This document shows positions 9,332-18,127 of a stretch of DNA of 64,000 nt, one piece after another (positions within the stretch are counted from its first letter, which is position 1; every line of letters starts with the position of its first letter). The notes under the pieces were generated by a model. That model was given only the letters and a program-made list of their open reading frames with translations, was not told where the DNA came from and did no database searches. This stretch comes from UBA2966 sp965242505 (GTDB lineage Bacteria; Pseudomonadota; Alphaproteobacteria; UBA2966). Made by a program: the position numbers and the translations under genes. The stretch spans positions 1,302,001 to 1,366,000 of the forward strand of contig OZ251449.1 of NCBI GenBank assembly GCA_965242505.1, read 5' to 3'.

Positions 9332-10834
9332 ATGTCGGCAGCGGAAACCCTCGACGACTGGAGAGAATCCGCCAGCGGACTCGACATCCGCGGCAAGGCC
9401 TTCATCGGCGGCGAATTCGTCGATGCCGCCTCCGGCGCGACCTACGCCAGCATCAACCCGGCGGATGGCTCGGAGATCGCCTCCATCGCCTCGTGCGACG
9501 GGGAAGACGTCGACCGCGCGGTGAAAGCCGCCCGCGCGGCCTTCGAGTCCGGCGCATGGTCCGGGATGGCGCCGGCCCGCCGCAAGCGCGTCTTGCAGAA
9601 GCTCGCCCGGAAGATGCGCGACCACCGCGAGGAGCTGGCCCTGCTCGAGACCCTGGACGTGGGCAAGCCCATCCGGGACACCACCCGGATCGACGTTCCG
9701 GCGTCGGCCGCGAGCATCGACTGGTTCGCCGAGCTCGTCGACAAGGTCTACGACGAGATCGCTCCCTCCGACCCGGCGTTCCTCGGCATGATCACGCGCG
9801 AGCCGCTCGGCGTCGTCGGCGTCATCGTGCCATGGAACTTTCCCCTGCTCATGGCGTGCTGGAAACTCGGCCCGGCCCTGGCGACCGGGAACAGCGTCAT
9901 TCTCAAGCCGGCCTCCGTCTCGTCCCTGACGGCGCTGCGGCTGGCCGAGCTCGCGGCCGAAGCGGGCGTTCCGGACGGCGTGCTCAACGTCGTCACCGGC
10001 AGCGGCGGCAAGGCGGGCATGGCCATGGGCCTGCACATGGACATCGACGGCATCGGTTTCACGGGTTCCACCGAGGTCGGCAAGCAGCTCATGCAATACG
10101 CCGGGCAATCCAACCTCAAGCGCCTCGGCCTCGAGCTCGGGGGCAAGTCGCCCAACATCGTGCTCGCCGATTCGCCCGACCTCGAATACGCCGCCAAGGC
10201 GGCATGCTTCGGGATATTCTTCAACCAGGGAGAGATCTGCAACGCCGGGTCGCGGCTGCTCGTCCAGGACTCGATCAAGGACGAGTTCATGGAGCTCGTC
10301 ACCAGGAACGCTGCGCGCCACGTCCCGGGCGAGCCCCTGGATCCCGGCACGCGCATGGGCGCGGTCGTCGACCGGACCCAGATGGACAAGGTGCTCCACT
10401 ACATCGACGAGGGCCGGAACGCCGGCGCCGATCTCATCCACGGAGGCAACCGGGTGCGCGAGGAGACCGGCGGCTATTACGTCGAGCCGACGATCTTCGA
10501 CCGGGTGCGCAACGACATGAAGATCGCCCAGGAGGAGATCTTCGGGCCCGTCCTTTCGGTCATCGCCTTCAAGGACGTGGACGAGGCGATCTCCATCGCC
10601 AACGACACCATCTACGGCCTCGCGTCGGCGGTCTGGACCAGCGACCTCGCGACCGCGCACAAGACGGCGCGGGCCATCAAGGCCGGAACCGTGTGGATCA
10701 ACAACTACGACCAGGCCGACATGACCGTGCCCTTCGGTGGATACAAGCAGTCCGGATTCGGGCGCGACAAGTCGATCCACGCGCTCGACAAGTTCACCCA
10801 GCTCAAGACGACCTGGATCAATCTGGCGGTGTAG
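9332..10834 (+). CDS. NAD(P)-dependent aldehyde dehydrogenase, PuuC-like
   Basis: 500 residues, complete ALDH fold. N169 lies in PWNFPLL, the general base E268 in LELGGKSPN and the nucleophile C303 in NQGEICNAGSR; EEIFGPVLSV and PFGGYKQSGFGRD follow. The closest type I recognise is gamma-glutamyl-gamma-aminobutyraldehyde dehydrogenase (PuuC/AldH) or another omega-amino or short-chain aldehyde oxidiser. Substrate cannot be set from sequence. It stands alone, with no put/puu genes beside it. Confidence 0.87.
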   Translation: MSAAETLDDWRESASGLDIRGKAFIGGEFVDAASGATYASINPADGSEIASIASCDGEDVDRAVKAARAAFESGAWSGMAPARRKRVLQKLARKMRDHREELALLETLDVGKPIRDTTRIDVPASAASIDWFAELVDKVYDEIAPSDPAFLGMITREPLGVVGVIVPWNFPLLMACWKLGPALATGNSVILKPASVSSLTALRLAELAAEAGVPDGVLNVVTGSGGKAGMAMGLHMDIDGIGFTGSTEVGKQLMQYAGQSNLKRLGLELGGKSPNIVLADSPDLEYAAKAACFGIFFNQGEICNAGSRLLVQDSIKDEFMELVTRNAARHVPGEPLDPGTRMGAVVDRTQMDKVLHYIDEGRNAGADLIHGGNRVREETGGYYVEPTIFDRVRNDMKIAQEEIFGPVLSVIAFKDVDEAISIANDTIYGLASAVWTSDLATAHKTARAIKAGTVWINNYDQADMTVPFGGYKQSGFGRDKSIHALDKFTQLKTTWINLAV

Positions 10835-10947
10835 GGTTCTCCCCGACCGCGACGACCCGGATGGAGCGCCGTATCTCCACCGGGCGCCGCCATCGCGCCG
10901 TCGCCGTATTTCCCTCCGCGCCGCGAACGGACCCGAGGCCGACTCGA

Positions 10948-11220
10948 ATGGATGGCGCCGCAGCCGAAACCGTCGCCCTGCGGGCCCTGGAGTTCCTCGT
11001 CTCCGAGGAAGCGGCGCTGCGCGGTTTCATGGCCCGGTCGGGCGCGACGGCCGACGACCTGCGCGCCGGAACCGGCGACCCCCGGTTCCTCGCCGGCGTC
11101 CTCGATTTCCTCCTCGAGGACGACGAGCGCCTGTTGGCGTTCTGCGAGCGCGCCGACGTGACGCCGGCCCGGATCCAACGCGCCCACGCCGCGCTGTCGG
11201 GCGCGCCGACCCCGATGTGA
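10948..11220 (+). CDS. DUF3572 family protein
   Basis: A 90-residue protein starting MDGAAAETVALRALEFLVSE, with FLAGVLDFLLEDDERLLAFC toward the end. Small acidic helical proteins of this family are found in Alphaproteobacteria. Function unknown. It stops 13 bases before the HAD gene and is probably co-transcribed with it. Confidence 0.75.
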   Translation: MDGAAAETVALRALEFLVSEEAALRGFMARSGATADDLRAGTGDPRFLAGVLDFLLEDDERLLAFCERADVTPARIQRAHAALSGAPTPM

Positions 11221-11233
11221 CCGGCGCCGGGGC

Positions 11234-11908
11234 ATGTCCGAAGACCTCTCCCCCGAGACCGTCGCGCAGATAGACTCCGCCGTCGTCGAAGCATCGCGCC
11301 CGTTGATCGTCTGCGACGCCGACGGCGTTCTCGTCGAGTTCATGACGGCCTTCGAGGCGTACCTCGAAAGCCGGGAACGCTATTTCGACTGGACCTCCTT
11401 CCGACTCGTGGGAAACGTGCGGCGGCGGACCGACGACGAGCCGGTCGGGACCGACGAGATCAGAGCGATCCTGGACGATTTCTATGGCGAAAAGGTGGAA
11501 GACCTCGAACCCCTGCCCGGCGCCGCCGCGGCCCTGCGCGCCCTGTCCGGTCGCGCCCGGATCGTCGTCCTTTCGAACATTCCGACGCACGCCCGCGAAG
11601 GGCGCGCGCGGTGCCTGCGGCGGCACGGCATGAACTATCCCGTCATCACCAACGCCGGCGGCAAGGGACCGGCGGTCCGCCGACTGAGCGCCCGGACCGA
11701 CGCGCCCACCGTCTTCATCGACGACATCCCCCGCAACCATACGTCCGTCGCCCGGGCCGCGGACCGCGTCGTCCGCATCCATTTCGTGGCCGACCGCCGG
11801 TTGGCGGAGCTTTTCGGACCTTCCGAGGACAGCCATCATCGGGCCGCCGACTGGACCGAGGCGCGCGCCATCGTCGAGCGCTGTCTCGCCGACCGGGGCT
11901 TCCGATGA
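11234..11908 (+). CDS. HAD-like hydrolase
   Basis: 224 residues. Motif I is CDADGVLVEF (nucleophile and acid Asp), motif II is VVLSNIP, a lysine lies in GGKGPAVRRL and motif IV is FIDDIPRN. This is the HAD phosphatase core with a small helical cap. Substrate unknown. Its 3' end, including the stop, lies in a 66-bp sequence repeated at 12435, suggesting it once overlapped the start of the sugar-kinase gene now 580 bases away. Confidence 0.75.
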   Translation: MSEDLSPETVAQIDSAVVEASRPLIVCDADGVLVEFMTAFEAYLESRERYFDWTSFRLVGNVRRRTDDEPVGTDEIRAILDDFYGEKVEDLEPLPGAAAALRALSGRARIVVLSNIPTHAREGRARCLRRHGMNYPVITNAGGKGPAVRRLSARTDAPTVFIDDIPRNHTSVARAADRVVRIHFVADRRLAELFGPSEDSHHRAADWTEARAIVERCLADRGFR

Positions 11909-11918
11909 GCGCCGACGC
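11853..11918 (+). repeat. Direct repeat, left copy (3' end of HAD gene plus ATGAGCGCCGACGC)
   Basis: It matches 12435-12500 at 56 of 66 positions without gaps, by hand alignment. It encodes the HAD C-terminus TEARAIVERCLADRGFR, the stop, and an abandoned MSADA start. Confidence 0.85.
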
Positions 11919-12038
11919 GGAATACCGCTTTCCCGTCCCGCGACCCGGCTTGCGTTCCCGCCCCCCGCGCGTTCCAATACGCTGCCGCTCGCCGCTTCGC
12001 GGGGACCGGCGCCAGCGGGACGTCATGAGGAAAACATC

Positions 12039-12416
12039 GTGGGCGCCACGCGCGTGACCGTCACCATCCGCAATCCGGCCGAACCGTCGAGGAGCTGGGA
12101 CGGCCTGTTCCTCGTGAACACCGGCGCGACGGACTCGCTGGTGCCGCGGTCCTGCATCGAGGCGATCGGGGTCGAGCCGGAAGGCCAGCGCGTCTACGAA
12201 ACGGCGGATGGCCGCGAGGTCAGGATGGACTTCGCCATCGCGCGCATCGAGTTCATGGGCGACGTGACGGCGGGCCGCGTCATCGTCGGCGATGACGGCG
12301 TCGAGCCCCTGCTCGGGGTCACGGCCCTGGAATCGGCCGGCATTGAGGTGGACCCCGTGAACCAGCGCCTGAAACGCCTGCCGGCGTTGCGGCTGAAGCG
12401 TCTGGCGGATCGGTAG
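12039..12416 (+). CDS. Retropepsin-like (clan AA) protein with the catalytic Asp replaced
   Basis: 125 residues from a GTG at 12039 with GAGGA 10 bases upstream. The single-domain aspartic-protease fold is suggested by LFLVNTGATDSLVP near residues 23-36, the flap-like hydrophobic strands and LLGVTALESAGIEVDP. In active members the motif is D-T/S-G-A. Here residue 27 is Asn (codon AAC), so proteolysis is unlikely unless this is a sequence error. It sits between the two 66-bp direct repeats. Confidence 0.7.
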   Translation: MGATRVTVTIRNPAEPSRSWDGLFLVNTGATDSLVPRSCIEAIGVEPEGQRVYETADGREVRMDFAIARIEFMGDVTAGRVIVGDDGVEPLLGVTALESAGIEVDPVNQRLKRLPALRLKRLADR

Positions 12417-12434
12417 TCCGGCTCCCGGACGCTC

Positions 12435-12500
12435 GGACCGAGGCGCGCGCCATCGTCGAACGCCGTCTCGACGATCAAGGACTTCAATGAGCGCCGACGC
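12435..12500 (+). repeat. Direct repeat, right copy (HAD tail remnant plus start of the ROK gene)
   Basis: Pairs with 11853-11918. It still reads as a HAD C-terminus (RTEARAIVERRLDDQGLQ, stop) whose TGA overlaps the ATG of the kinase as ATGA. This is the probable ancestral junction of two adjacent genes. Confidence 0.85.
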
Positions 12501-13437
12501 TTCCGCCAGACCCAAACGCGAGGCGTCGGACCTGCGAATCGGCGTCGACGTGGGCGGCACGAAGATCGAGGCCATCGCGTTGTCGTCGAGCGGCGAGGAA
12601 CGCGGCCGCGTCCGCGTCGCCACCCCCCGGCGCGACTACGACGGAACGGTGAGAGCGGTCTCCGACGTCGTGGCCGAACTGGAACGGGACGCGGGGATTC
12701 AGGGCGCCGTCGGCGTCGGGATTCCCGGCATCGTCTCCCCGGCCACCGGGCTGGTGAAGAACGCGAACTCCACATGGCTGATCGGAAAGCCTTTCGACAA
12801 GGACCTGGCCGCCGCCCTGGCCCGTCCCGTCCGCATCGCCAACGACGCCAACTGTTTCGCCCTGTCCGAGGCCGTCGACGGCGCCGGACGCGATGCCGAG
12901 GTCGTCTTCGGCGTGATCGTCGGCACCGGCGCCGGCGGAGGCATCGTCGTCGACGGCAAGGTCCTGACCGGACCGAACGCGATCGCGGGGGAATGGGGCC
13001 ACAACACGCTGCCGTGGCCCGACGCGGAAGAGACGCCGGGACCCCCTTGCTACTGCGGCAAACGCGGCTGCATCGAGGTCTTCCTGTCGGGTCCGGGACT
13101 GGCCCGCGACCACTCCGCGATCGGCGGTCCGGCCTCGACCGCGGAAGAGATCGCATCCCGCGCGCGGAGCGGCGACGAGACGGCGGAGGCGGCGCTCACC
13201 CGCTACGAGCGGAGAATGGCCAAGTCCCTCGCCTCCGTGATCAACGTCGTGGACCCGGACGTCATCGTTCTCGGCGGCGGCTGCTCGAACATCGAGCGTC
13301 TGTACGAGAACGTGCCCCGTCTCTGGAAGGCATACGCGTTTTCGGACGAGATCACGACCGAGTTGCGGCGGAACGTCCACGGCGATTCCAGCGGCGTGCG
13401 GGGCGCCGCCTGGTTGTGGCCCGCCCGGAACGAATAG
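12487..13437 (+). CDS. ROK family sugar kinase (fructokinase/N-acetylhexosamine kinase-like)
   Basis: 316 residues. The phosphate-binding DVGGTK is at 21-26, with VGIPGIVSP, KNANSTWLIGKPFDKDL and NDANCFALSE. The ROK zinc site is GEWGHN plus CYCGKRGCIE. NANSTWL and its surroundings favour the fructokinase (Mak) or NagK branch: ATP-dependent phosphorylation of a hexose in the cytoplasm. Its TAG stop is followed at once by a repeat element. Confidence 0.85.
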   Translation: MSADASARPKREASDLRIGVDVGGTKIEAIALSSSGEERGRVRVATPRRDYDGTVRAVSDVVAELERDAGIQGAVGVGIPGIVSPATGLVKNANSTWLIGKPFDKDLAAALARPVRIANDANCFALSEAVDGAGRDAEVVFGVIVGTGAGGGIVVDGKVLTGPNAIAGEWGHNTLPWPDAEETPGPPCYCGKRGCIEVFLSGPGLARDHSAIGGPASTAEEIASRARSGDETAEAALTRYERRMAKSLASVINVVDPDVIVLGGGCSNIERLYENVPRLWKAYAFSDEITTELRRNVHGDSSGVRGAAWLWPARNE

Positions 13438-13499
13438 GCCGCATTTCTCATACCGCCCGTCCGCGAGCTTCGTCCGGCGACGGCGGCGCCGGAGGGGAG
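13438..13499 (-). repeat. Dispersed repeat, short copy 3 (terminus and tail only)
   Basis: GCCGCATTTCTCATACCGCC is followed by GTCCGCGAGCTTCGTCCGGCG and GGCGGCGCCGGAG. The central palindromic C/G blocks are absent. It lies between the convergent ROK and eipB genes and starts on the base after the ROK stop codon. Confidence 0.8.
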
Positions 13500-13508
13500 G
13501 CCCCGCCG

Positions 13509-14333
13509 TCAGCAGCCGGCGTCGGGAAGCGCCTCGAAGTGCGCCATCTTCGAACCGAGGACGAAATCGCCATAGTCGAGGACCAGCCGGTCGGCCACGC
13601 CGTTCGCGAACAACCTGAACCCGACCTCGTACTCCGGCAGTCCGGACGTATCGCCGACCCTGAAATAAGCCGTCCGCATGTTCCAGGCTTCCTCGCCGTC
13701 CAGCTCGGCGAGCCCGGTGTCGGCCTGGCCGGCCGGGGTGCACCCGGTGACGAACGCGACCACGTCGAACAGGCCCTCCTCGCCCATCCCGTCGAAGACC
13801 CGCGCCTCGATGCGCGTGGCTCCCTTCCCGGCCTCGCGCGTCAGAATGCTGGCGTACTCGGAAGGGAACACGGCGCCGGCGGGCAGCGGGATGGTCCTGG
13901 CGACGGGAACCTTCATGCGAACGACGCCCGTTCGCCGGACTCCGTCGCGCTCGGCGAGCCCGCCGAATTCCTCCACCAGCGCGCCGCCGACGACGTTGCG
14001 AATCCTGAAGCGGAACGTATCGCCGTCCTTGGACTCCCAGGAGGCGACGGTGAAATCGTTGTCGACCGGCCGCCCTTCGGCCCGGTCGATCCGCATATGA
14101 ATGCGCTGGGAAGTCGTGTAGCCCTCGCATGCGTCCGCCCACTCGAGCGCCATGCGCCCCGAGACGCCGATCACTCCGCTGTCCGAAGCGGCGGTCTTCA
14201 AGGCCAGGTCGTAGACGGCGCGATGCGGCAACGGGTCGGGACGGGCGGCCCCGCCCGACGCGAGAACGGTCCCGGCGGCGACCGCCGCCACGATCGCCGT
14301 CCAGACCGGCGCATTCGGATCTTTGATCGTCAT
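13509..14333 (-). CDS. eipB: EipB-like cell envelope integrity protein (DUF1849)
   Basis: 274 residues from ATG 14333. A hydrophobic N-terminal segment (VWTAIVAAVAAGTVLASGG) looks like a signal peptide. The mature protein has the family hallmarks PHRAVYDLALK, GVSGRMALEW, ACEGYTTSQR and the closing FALDYG-like strand (LVLDYGDFVLG). The family is periplasmic, beta-spiral, conserved in Alphaproteobacteria and needed for envelope stress resistance in Brucella. Cysteines in DACEGY and VTGCTP may form a disulfide. A start 21 bases further upstream is possible. Confidence 0.85.
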   Translation of the reverse strand: MTIKDPNAPVWTAIVAAVAAGTVLASGGAARPDPLPHRAVYDLALKTAASDSGVIGVSGRMALEWADACEGYTTSQRIHMRIDRAEGRPVDNDFTVASWESKDGDTFRFRIRNVVGGALVEEFGGLAERDGVRRTGVVRMKVPVARTIPLPAGAVFPSEYASILTREAGKGATRIEARVFDGMGEEGLFDVVAFVTGCTPAGQADTGLAELDGEEAWNMRTAYFRVGDTSGLPEYEVGFRLFANGVADRLVLDYGDFVLGSKMAHFEALPDAGC

Positions 14334-14430
14334 GGAGTCCGCAATGTATACCATGGACCCTCGGCGACGCGCCCGGACGATGCGGCGACGGGGCGATTCG
14401 GAAACCTTTCGGAGCGACGGATCGGAACGG

Positions 14431-15396
14431 ATGAGGGACAAGCCGAGGATCCTGGTGACGCGAAAGCTGCCGGCCGCCGTCGAGGCGAGGCTGGCGCGGG
14501 ACTACGACGCCAGGTTCAATCCCGACGACAGGACGTACGACGCGGAGGAGCTGGTGGCGTTGTCGCAGGACCGCGAGGCGCTGCTGGTCTGCGCGACCGA
14601 CGGACTCTCCTCCGAGGTGATCGAGCGCCTGCCCGAGAGCCTGAAGGCGATCGCGACCTTCTCGGTGGGATACGAACACATCGACCTGGCGTCCGCGAAG
14701 GCCCGGAACATCGTCGTCACGAACACGCCCGGAGTCCTGAACGCGGCGACCGCCGATCTCACGATGCTGGTCATGCTCGGCGCCGCCCGCCGCGCGGCGG
14801 AAGGAGAGGCCATGATCCGCGAAGGACGCTGGGAGGCGTGGAGCCCCACCGGCATGTTGGGCGCCGACGTATCGGGGAAGCGCCTCGGCATCTACGGCAT
14901 GGGCGGCATCGGACGCGCCGTCGCCGCCCGCGCCAGGGGGTTCGACATGGAGGCGCATTACCACAACCGGAACCGGCTCCCGCCGGAGCTCGAGAACGCC
15001 GCCGAGTATCACGAGAGCCCGGAGTCGTTGCTCCGGGCCAGTCAGGTGCTCTCCCTCCACGCCCCGCTCACGCCCGAGACGCGGCGCTTCCTGACGCGGG
15101 AACGGATCGAGCTGCTGCCGGACGGGGCGATCGTGGTCAACACGGCGCGGGGCGACCTGGTCGTCGACGAGGATCTCATCGCCGCTCTCGAATCGGGCAA
15201 GCTGGCCGCCGCCGGACTGGACGTCTATTCGGGCGAACCCGACATCCATCCCGGATACCGCCGCCTTCGGAACACCTTCCTGCTGCCGCACATGGGGACG
15301 TCGACGGTGGAAACCCGCGACGCCATGGGGTTCCGGGCGCTCGACAACCTGGACGCCGTCTTCGCCGCGAAGACCCCTCCGGACGCCCTGACGTGA
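14431..15396 (+). CDS. D-2-hydroxyacid dehydrogenase (glyoxylate/hydroxypyruvate reductase-like)
   Basis: 321 residues. Catalytic R240 lies in NTARGD, E269 in VYSGEP and H287 in LLPHMGT. The Rossmann glycine motif is GIYGMGGIGRAVA at about 153-165. It would reduce glyoxylate or hydroxypyruvate with NAD(P)H. The ATG at 14431 is preferred to the longer frame from 14323 because the extra 36 residues are arginine-rich and overlap the eipB start. Confidence 0.87.
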   Translation: MRDKPRILVTRKLPAAVEARLARDYDARFNPDDRTYDAEELVALSQDREALLVCATDGLSSEVIERLPESLKAIATFSVGYEHIDLASAKARNIVVTNTPGVLNAATADLTMLVMLGAARRAAEGEAMIREGRWEAWSPTGMLGADVSGKRLGIYGMGGIGRAVAARARGFDMEAHYHNRNRLPPELENAAEYHESPESLLRASQVLSLHAPLTPETRRFLTRERIELLPDGAIVVNTARGDLVVDEDLIAALESGKLAAAGLDVYSGEPDIHPGYRRLRNTFLLPHMGTSTVETRDAMGFRALDNLDAVFAAKTPPDALT

Positions 15397-15459
15397 CTGG
15401 CGGCGACCCGAGGGGTGCTGTAATTTGAGGGACGACGCCGCGAGGAAGGAGCCAGACGG

Positions 15460-16275
15460 ATGGCCCGTGGACTGAGCGCCGAACGGGTCGCGCGCTACGA
15501 GAACGACGGCTTCGTCTTCCCGATCGACGTGCTGGGCGCGGACGAGGCCGGGCGCTACCGCCGACTCTACGAGGAAGCGCGGCGGAAAGGCGCGGAGCTC
15601 GGCGTCGACGTCGTCAGCGTCAAGGGCCATCTCGTGCTCAAGTGGATGGCGGACCTGGCGCGGGACCCGCGCATCCTCGACGCCGTGGAATGCGTCCTGG
15701 GACCGAACATCCTGTGCTGGACCACCAATTTCTTCGTCAAACGGCCCGGGGACCGGACCTACGTCTCCTGGCACCAGGACGCGACCTACTGGGGATTGAG
15801 CGGAACGCGGATATGTTCCGCGTGGCTGGCCTTCACGCCCAGCACCCGGGCGAGCGGCTGCATGAGGATGATTCCGGGATCGCACGGGGAACCGATGCCC
15901 CACGCGGACACGTTCGACGAGAAGAACCTTCTGTCGCGCGGCCAAGAGATCGCCGTCGAGGTGGACGACGGCAGGGCCGTGGACATCGAGCTGGAGCCGG
16001 GCCAGATGTCGTTGCACCACGTCCGGATCGCGCACGGTTCCTCGCCCAACGCCTCGCCGCTCCCGAGGATCGGGTTCGTCGCGCGCTACGTCTCGACCGA
16101 GACCGAACAGACGTCGGGCTTCCGGGATTCCGCCCTGCTGGTCCGGGGAGAGGACCACCATGGCCGCTTCGATCCCGAAACGGTCCCGGAACGCGATTTC
16201 GACCCCGACGCGCTCGACCGTTTCGAGCGCCTTCGGGAGCGGCGCGACCGGATCCTGCTCCGGGAGGTTTCGTAG
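15460..16275 (+). CDS. Phytanoyl-CoA dioxygenase (PhyH) family protein
   Basis: 271 residues. The Fe(II)/2-oxoglutarate site is visible: H105 and D107 in SWHQDATYW, a distal His near 192 in VRIAHGSSPN, and an Arg in RIGFVARY for 2-oxoglutarate. Bacterial PhyH proteins hydroxylate varied small molecules, and the substrate here is unknown. Neighbours (2-hydroxyacid dehydrogenase before, RidA after) suggest a catabolic cluster. Confidence 0.82.
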   Translation: MARGLSAERVARYENDGFVFPIDVLGADEAGRYRRLYEEARRKGAELGVDVVSVKGHLVLKWMADLARDPRILDAVECVLGPNILCWTTNFFVKRPGDRTYVSWHQDATYWGLSGTRICSAWLAFTPSTRASGCMRMIPGSHGEPMPHADTFDEKNLLSRGQEIAVEVDDGRAVDIELEPGQMSLHHVRIAHGSSPNASPLPRIGFVARYVSTETEQTSGFRDSALLVRGEDHHGRFDPETVPERDFDPDALDRFERLRERRDRILLREVS

Positions 16276-16322
16276 TTCCGGTTCGACCCGAACCGCCAAC
16301 CATCGGACCAGGGAGGACCTTC

Positions 16323-16790
16323 ATGGCCGGAAAGATCGATGCGCGGCTCGCGGAACTCGGGATCGCGCTCCCCGAGGCGGCGGCGCCCGTCGCGAATTAC
16401 GCGGCCTACGTGATCGGCGGCAACGTCGTTCACGTCGCGGGGCAGTTGCCCCTGGAGAACGGCGAACTGAAATACGTCGGGACCGTGGGCGACGCGGTTT
16501 CCGTGGAGGACGGAGCGGCCGCGGCGCGCCTCTGCGCCCTGAACGTCATCGCCCAGGTCAAGGCGGCCTGCGGCGGCGACCTCGACCGCGTCGCGCGTGT
16601 GCTGAAGCTGAACGGCTTCGTCAACGCGCCCGCCGGCTTCAAGGATCAGCCCAGGGTCGTCAACGGCGCCTCGGACCTCATGGTCGACGTTTTCGGCGAA
16701 GCGGGCAGGCACGCCCGCAGCGCCGTCGGCATGGGCTCGTTGCCCTTCGACGCATCCGTCGAAATCGACGCCATGGTGGAGATCGGCTGA
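16323..16790 (+). CDS. RidA family protein (enamine/imine deaminase)
   Basis: 155 residues; GGGAGGACC precedes ATG 16323. It has the YjgF/YER057c/UK114 fold: GNVVHVAGQLPLENGELKYVG, LNGFVNAP, and RSAVGMGSLPFDASVEIDAM with the conserved Arg. The family hydrolyses reactive enamines made by PLP enzymes. This longer (about 150-residue) subgroup often accompanies amino-acid catabolic genes. Confidence 0.88.
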   Translation: MAGKIDARLAELGIALPEAAAPVANYAAYVIGGNVVHVAGQLPLENGELKYVGTVGDAVSVEDGAAAARLCALNVIAQVKAACGGDLDRVARVLKLNGFVNAPAGFKDQPRVVNGASDLMVDVFGEAGRHARSAVGMGSLPFDASVEIDAMVEIG

Positions 16791-16926
16791 AGCCGCCCCG
16801 GACCGGCCGGAACGGCTCCGGCATTCCCGGTCGTCCGAGGCGACCGGCGACGCGCGGCTCTGGTACATTCGTCTTCTTTCGGGCGACCTGAAATTCCCGG
16901 CGAACCGGCGAGGCTGACCGCCATCC

Positions 16927-18111
16927 ATGAATGACGTCGAACAGGCGCCGGCGACCGTCAAGGCCGTCGGCGACATCGGACGGATCGACGCCGCCGAATG
17001 GGACGCCTGCGCCGGCGTCGACAACCCCTTCCTGTCCCACGCCTTTCTCAAGGCGCTGGAGGACAGCGGCAGCGTCCGCGCCGAAACCGGTTGGGCGCCC
17101 TACCACGTGGCGGTGGAAGACGCCGACGGGAAGTTGCGGGCGGCGGCGCCTCTTTATCTGAAGTCCCATTCGATGGGCGAGTACATGTTCGACTACGGGT
17201 GGGCCAACGCCTTTGAGCGGGCCGGCGGACGGTATTACCCCAAGCTCCAGCTCGCGGTGCCGTTCACGCCGGTAACGGGCCCGAGGCTCCTGGCCCGAAA
17301 CGATGCGGACCGGGAGACGAACCGCGAACTCGCCCTGGCGGGATGCGTCGAAGTGGCGCGGCAGCTCGAGGTCTCATCGCTCCACATCACGTTCCTGACC
17401 GAGGAGGAGTGGAAACAATGCGGCGCCTCCGGGCTGCTACAGCGCACCGGCGAGCAGTTCCACTGGCTCAACAAGGGGTACGCCACGTTCGACGACTTCC
17501 TGGCCGATCTCGCGTCCCGCAAACGAAAGCAGATCCGCCGGGAGCGTCGGGAGATCCGCGAGAACCCGGACATCGACGTCCAGGTCTTCACCGGCGATGA
17601 CCTCCGGGAAGAGCATTGGGACGCCTTCTTCGCGTTCTACATGGACACCGGCAGCCGGAAATGGGGGCGTCCGTACCTGAACCGCCTCTTCTTCTCGCTC
17701 GTCGGGGAGACCATGGCCGACAAGATCGCCCTGGTGATGGCGTCGCGCAACGGAAGGCGCATCGCGGGCGCGCTCAACTTCATCGGCGGCGACGCCCTCT
17801 ATGGCCGGAACTGGGGCTGCCGGGAGGATCATCGCTTCCTGCACTTCGAGGCGTGCTACTACCAGGCGATCCAGTTCGCCATCGAGCGCGGCCTGAAGCG
17901 CGTGGAAGCGGGCGCGCAGGGACCGCACAAGCTCGCCAGGGGCTACCTGCCCGTGCACACCTATTCGGCCCACTGGATACGCGAACCCCGGTTCCGGGAC
18001 GCGGCCGAGCGTTACCTCGTCCACGAGCGCGAACAGGTCGACGAGGACATCTCCCACCTCGCCGCCCACTCGCCCTTCCGGCGCCCCGAGATCGAGGACG
18101 ACGGGTTCTGA
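16927..18111 (+). CDS. FemAB/GNAT-like acyltransferase (COG3146/DUF482)
   Basis: 394 residues. It resembles the peptidogalycan-biosynthesis GNAT family: NPFLSHAFLKALEDSGSV, RKRKQIRRERREI, DTGSRKWGRPYLNRLFF and VEAGAQGPHKLARGYLPVHTYSAHW near the C-terminus. The biochemical role is not established; aminoacyl or acyl transfer is the family inference. It has its own spacing of 136 bases from ridA. Confidence 0.8.
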   Translation: MNDVEQAPATVKAVGDIGRIDAAEWDACAGVDNPFLSHAFLKALEDSGSVRAETGWAPYHVAVEDADGKLRAAAPLYLKSHSMGEYMFDYGWANAFERAGGRYYPKLQLAVPFTPVTGPRLLARNDADRETNRELALAGCVEVARQLEVSSLHITFLTEEEWKQCGASGLLQRTGEQFHWLNKGYATFDDFLADLASRKRKQIRRERREIRENPDIDVQVFTGDDLREEHWDAFFAFYMDTGSRKWGRPYLNRLFFSLVGETMADKIALVMASRNGRRIAGALNFIGGDALYGRNWGCREDHRFLHFEACYYQAIQFAIERGLKRVEAGAQGPHKLARGYLPVHTYSAHWIREPRFRDAAERYLVHEREQVDEDISHLAAHSPFRRPEIEDDGF

Positions 18112-18127
18112 CGCCGCCGCGGCCCCA

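Noticed and set aside
12484..16299. 1271-codon minus-strand open frame
   Set aside because: It lies opposite the ROK, hydroxyacid dehydrogenase and PhyH genes and across eipB in the wrong frame; no domain is visible.
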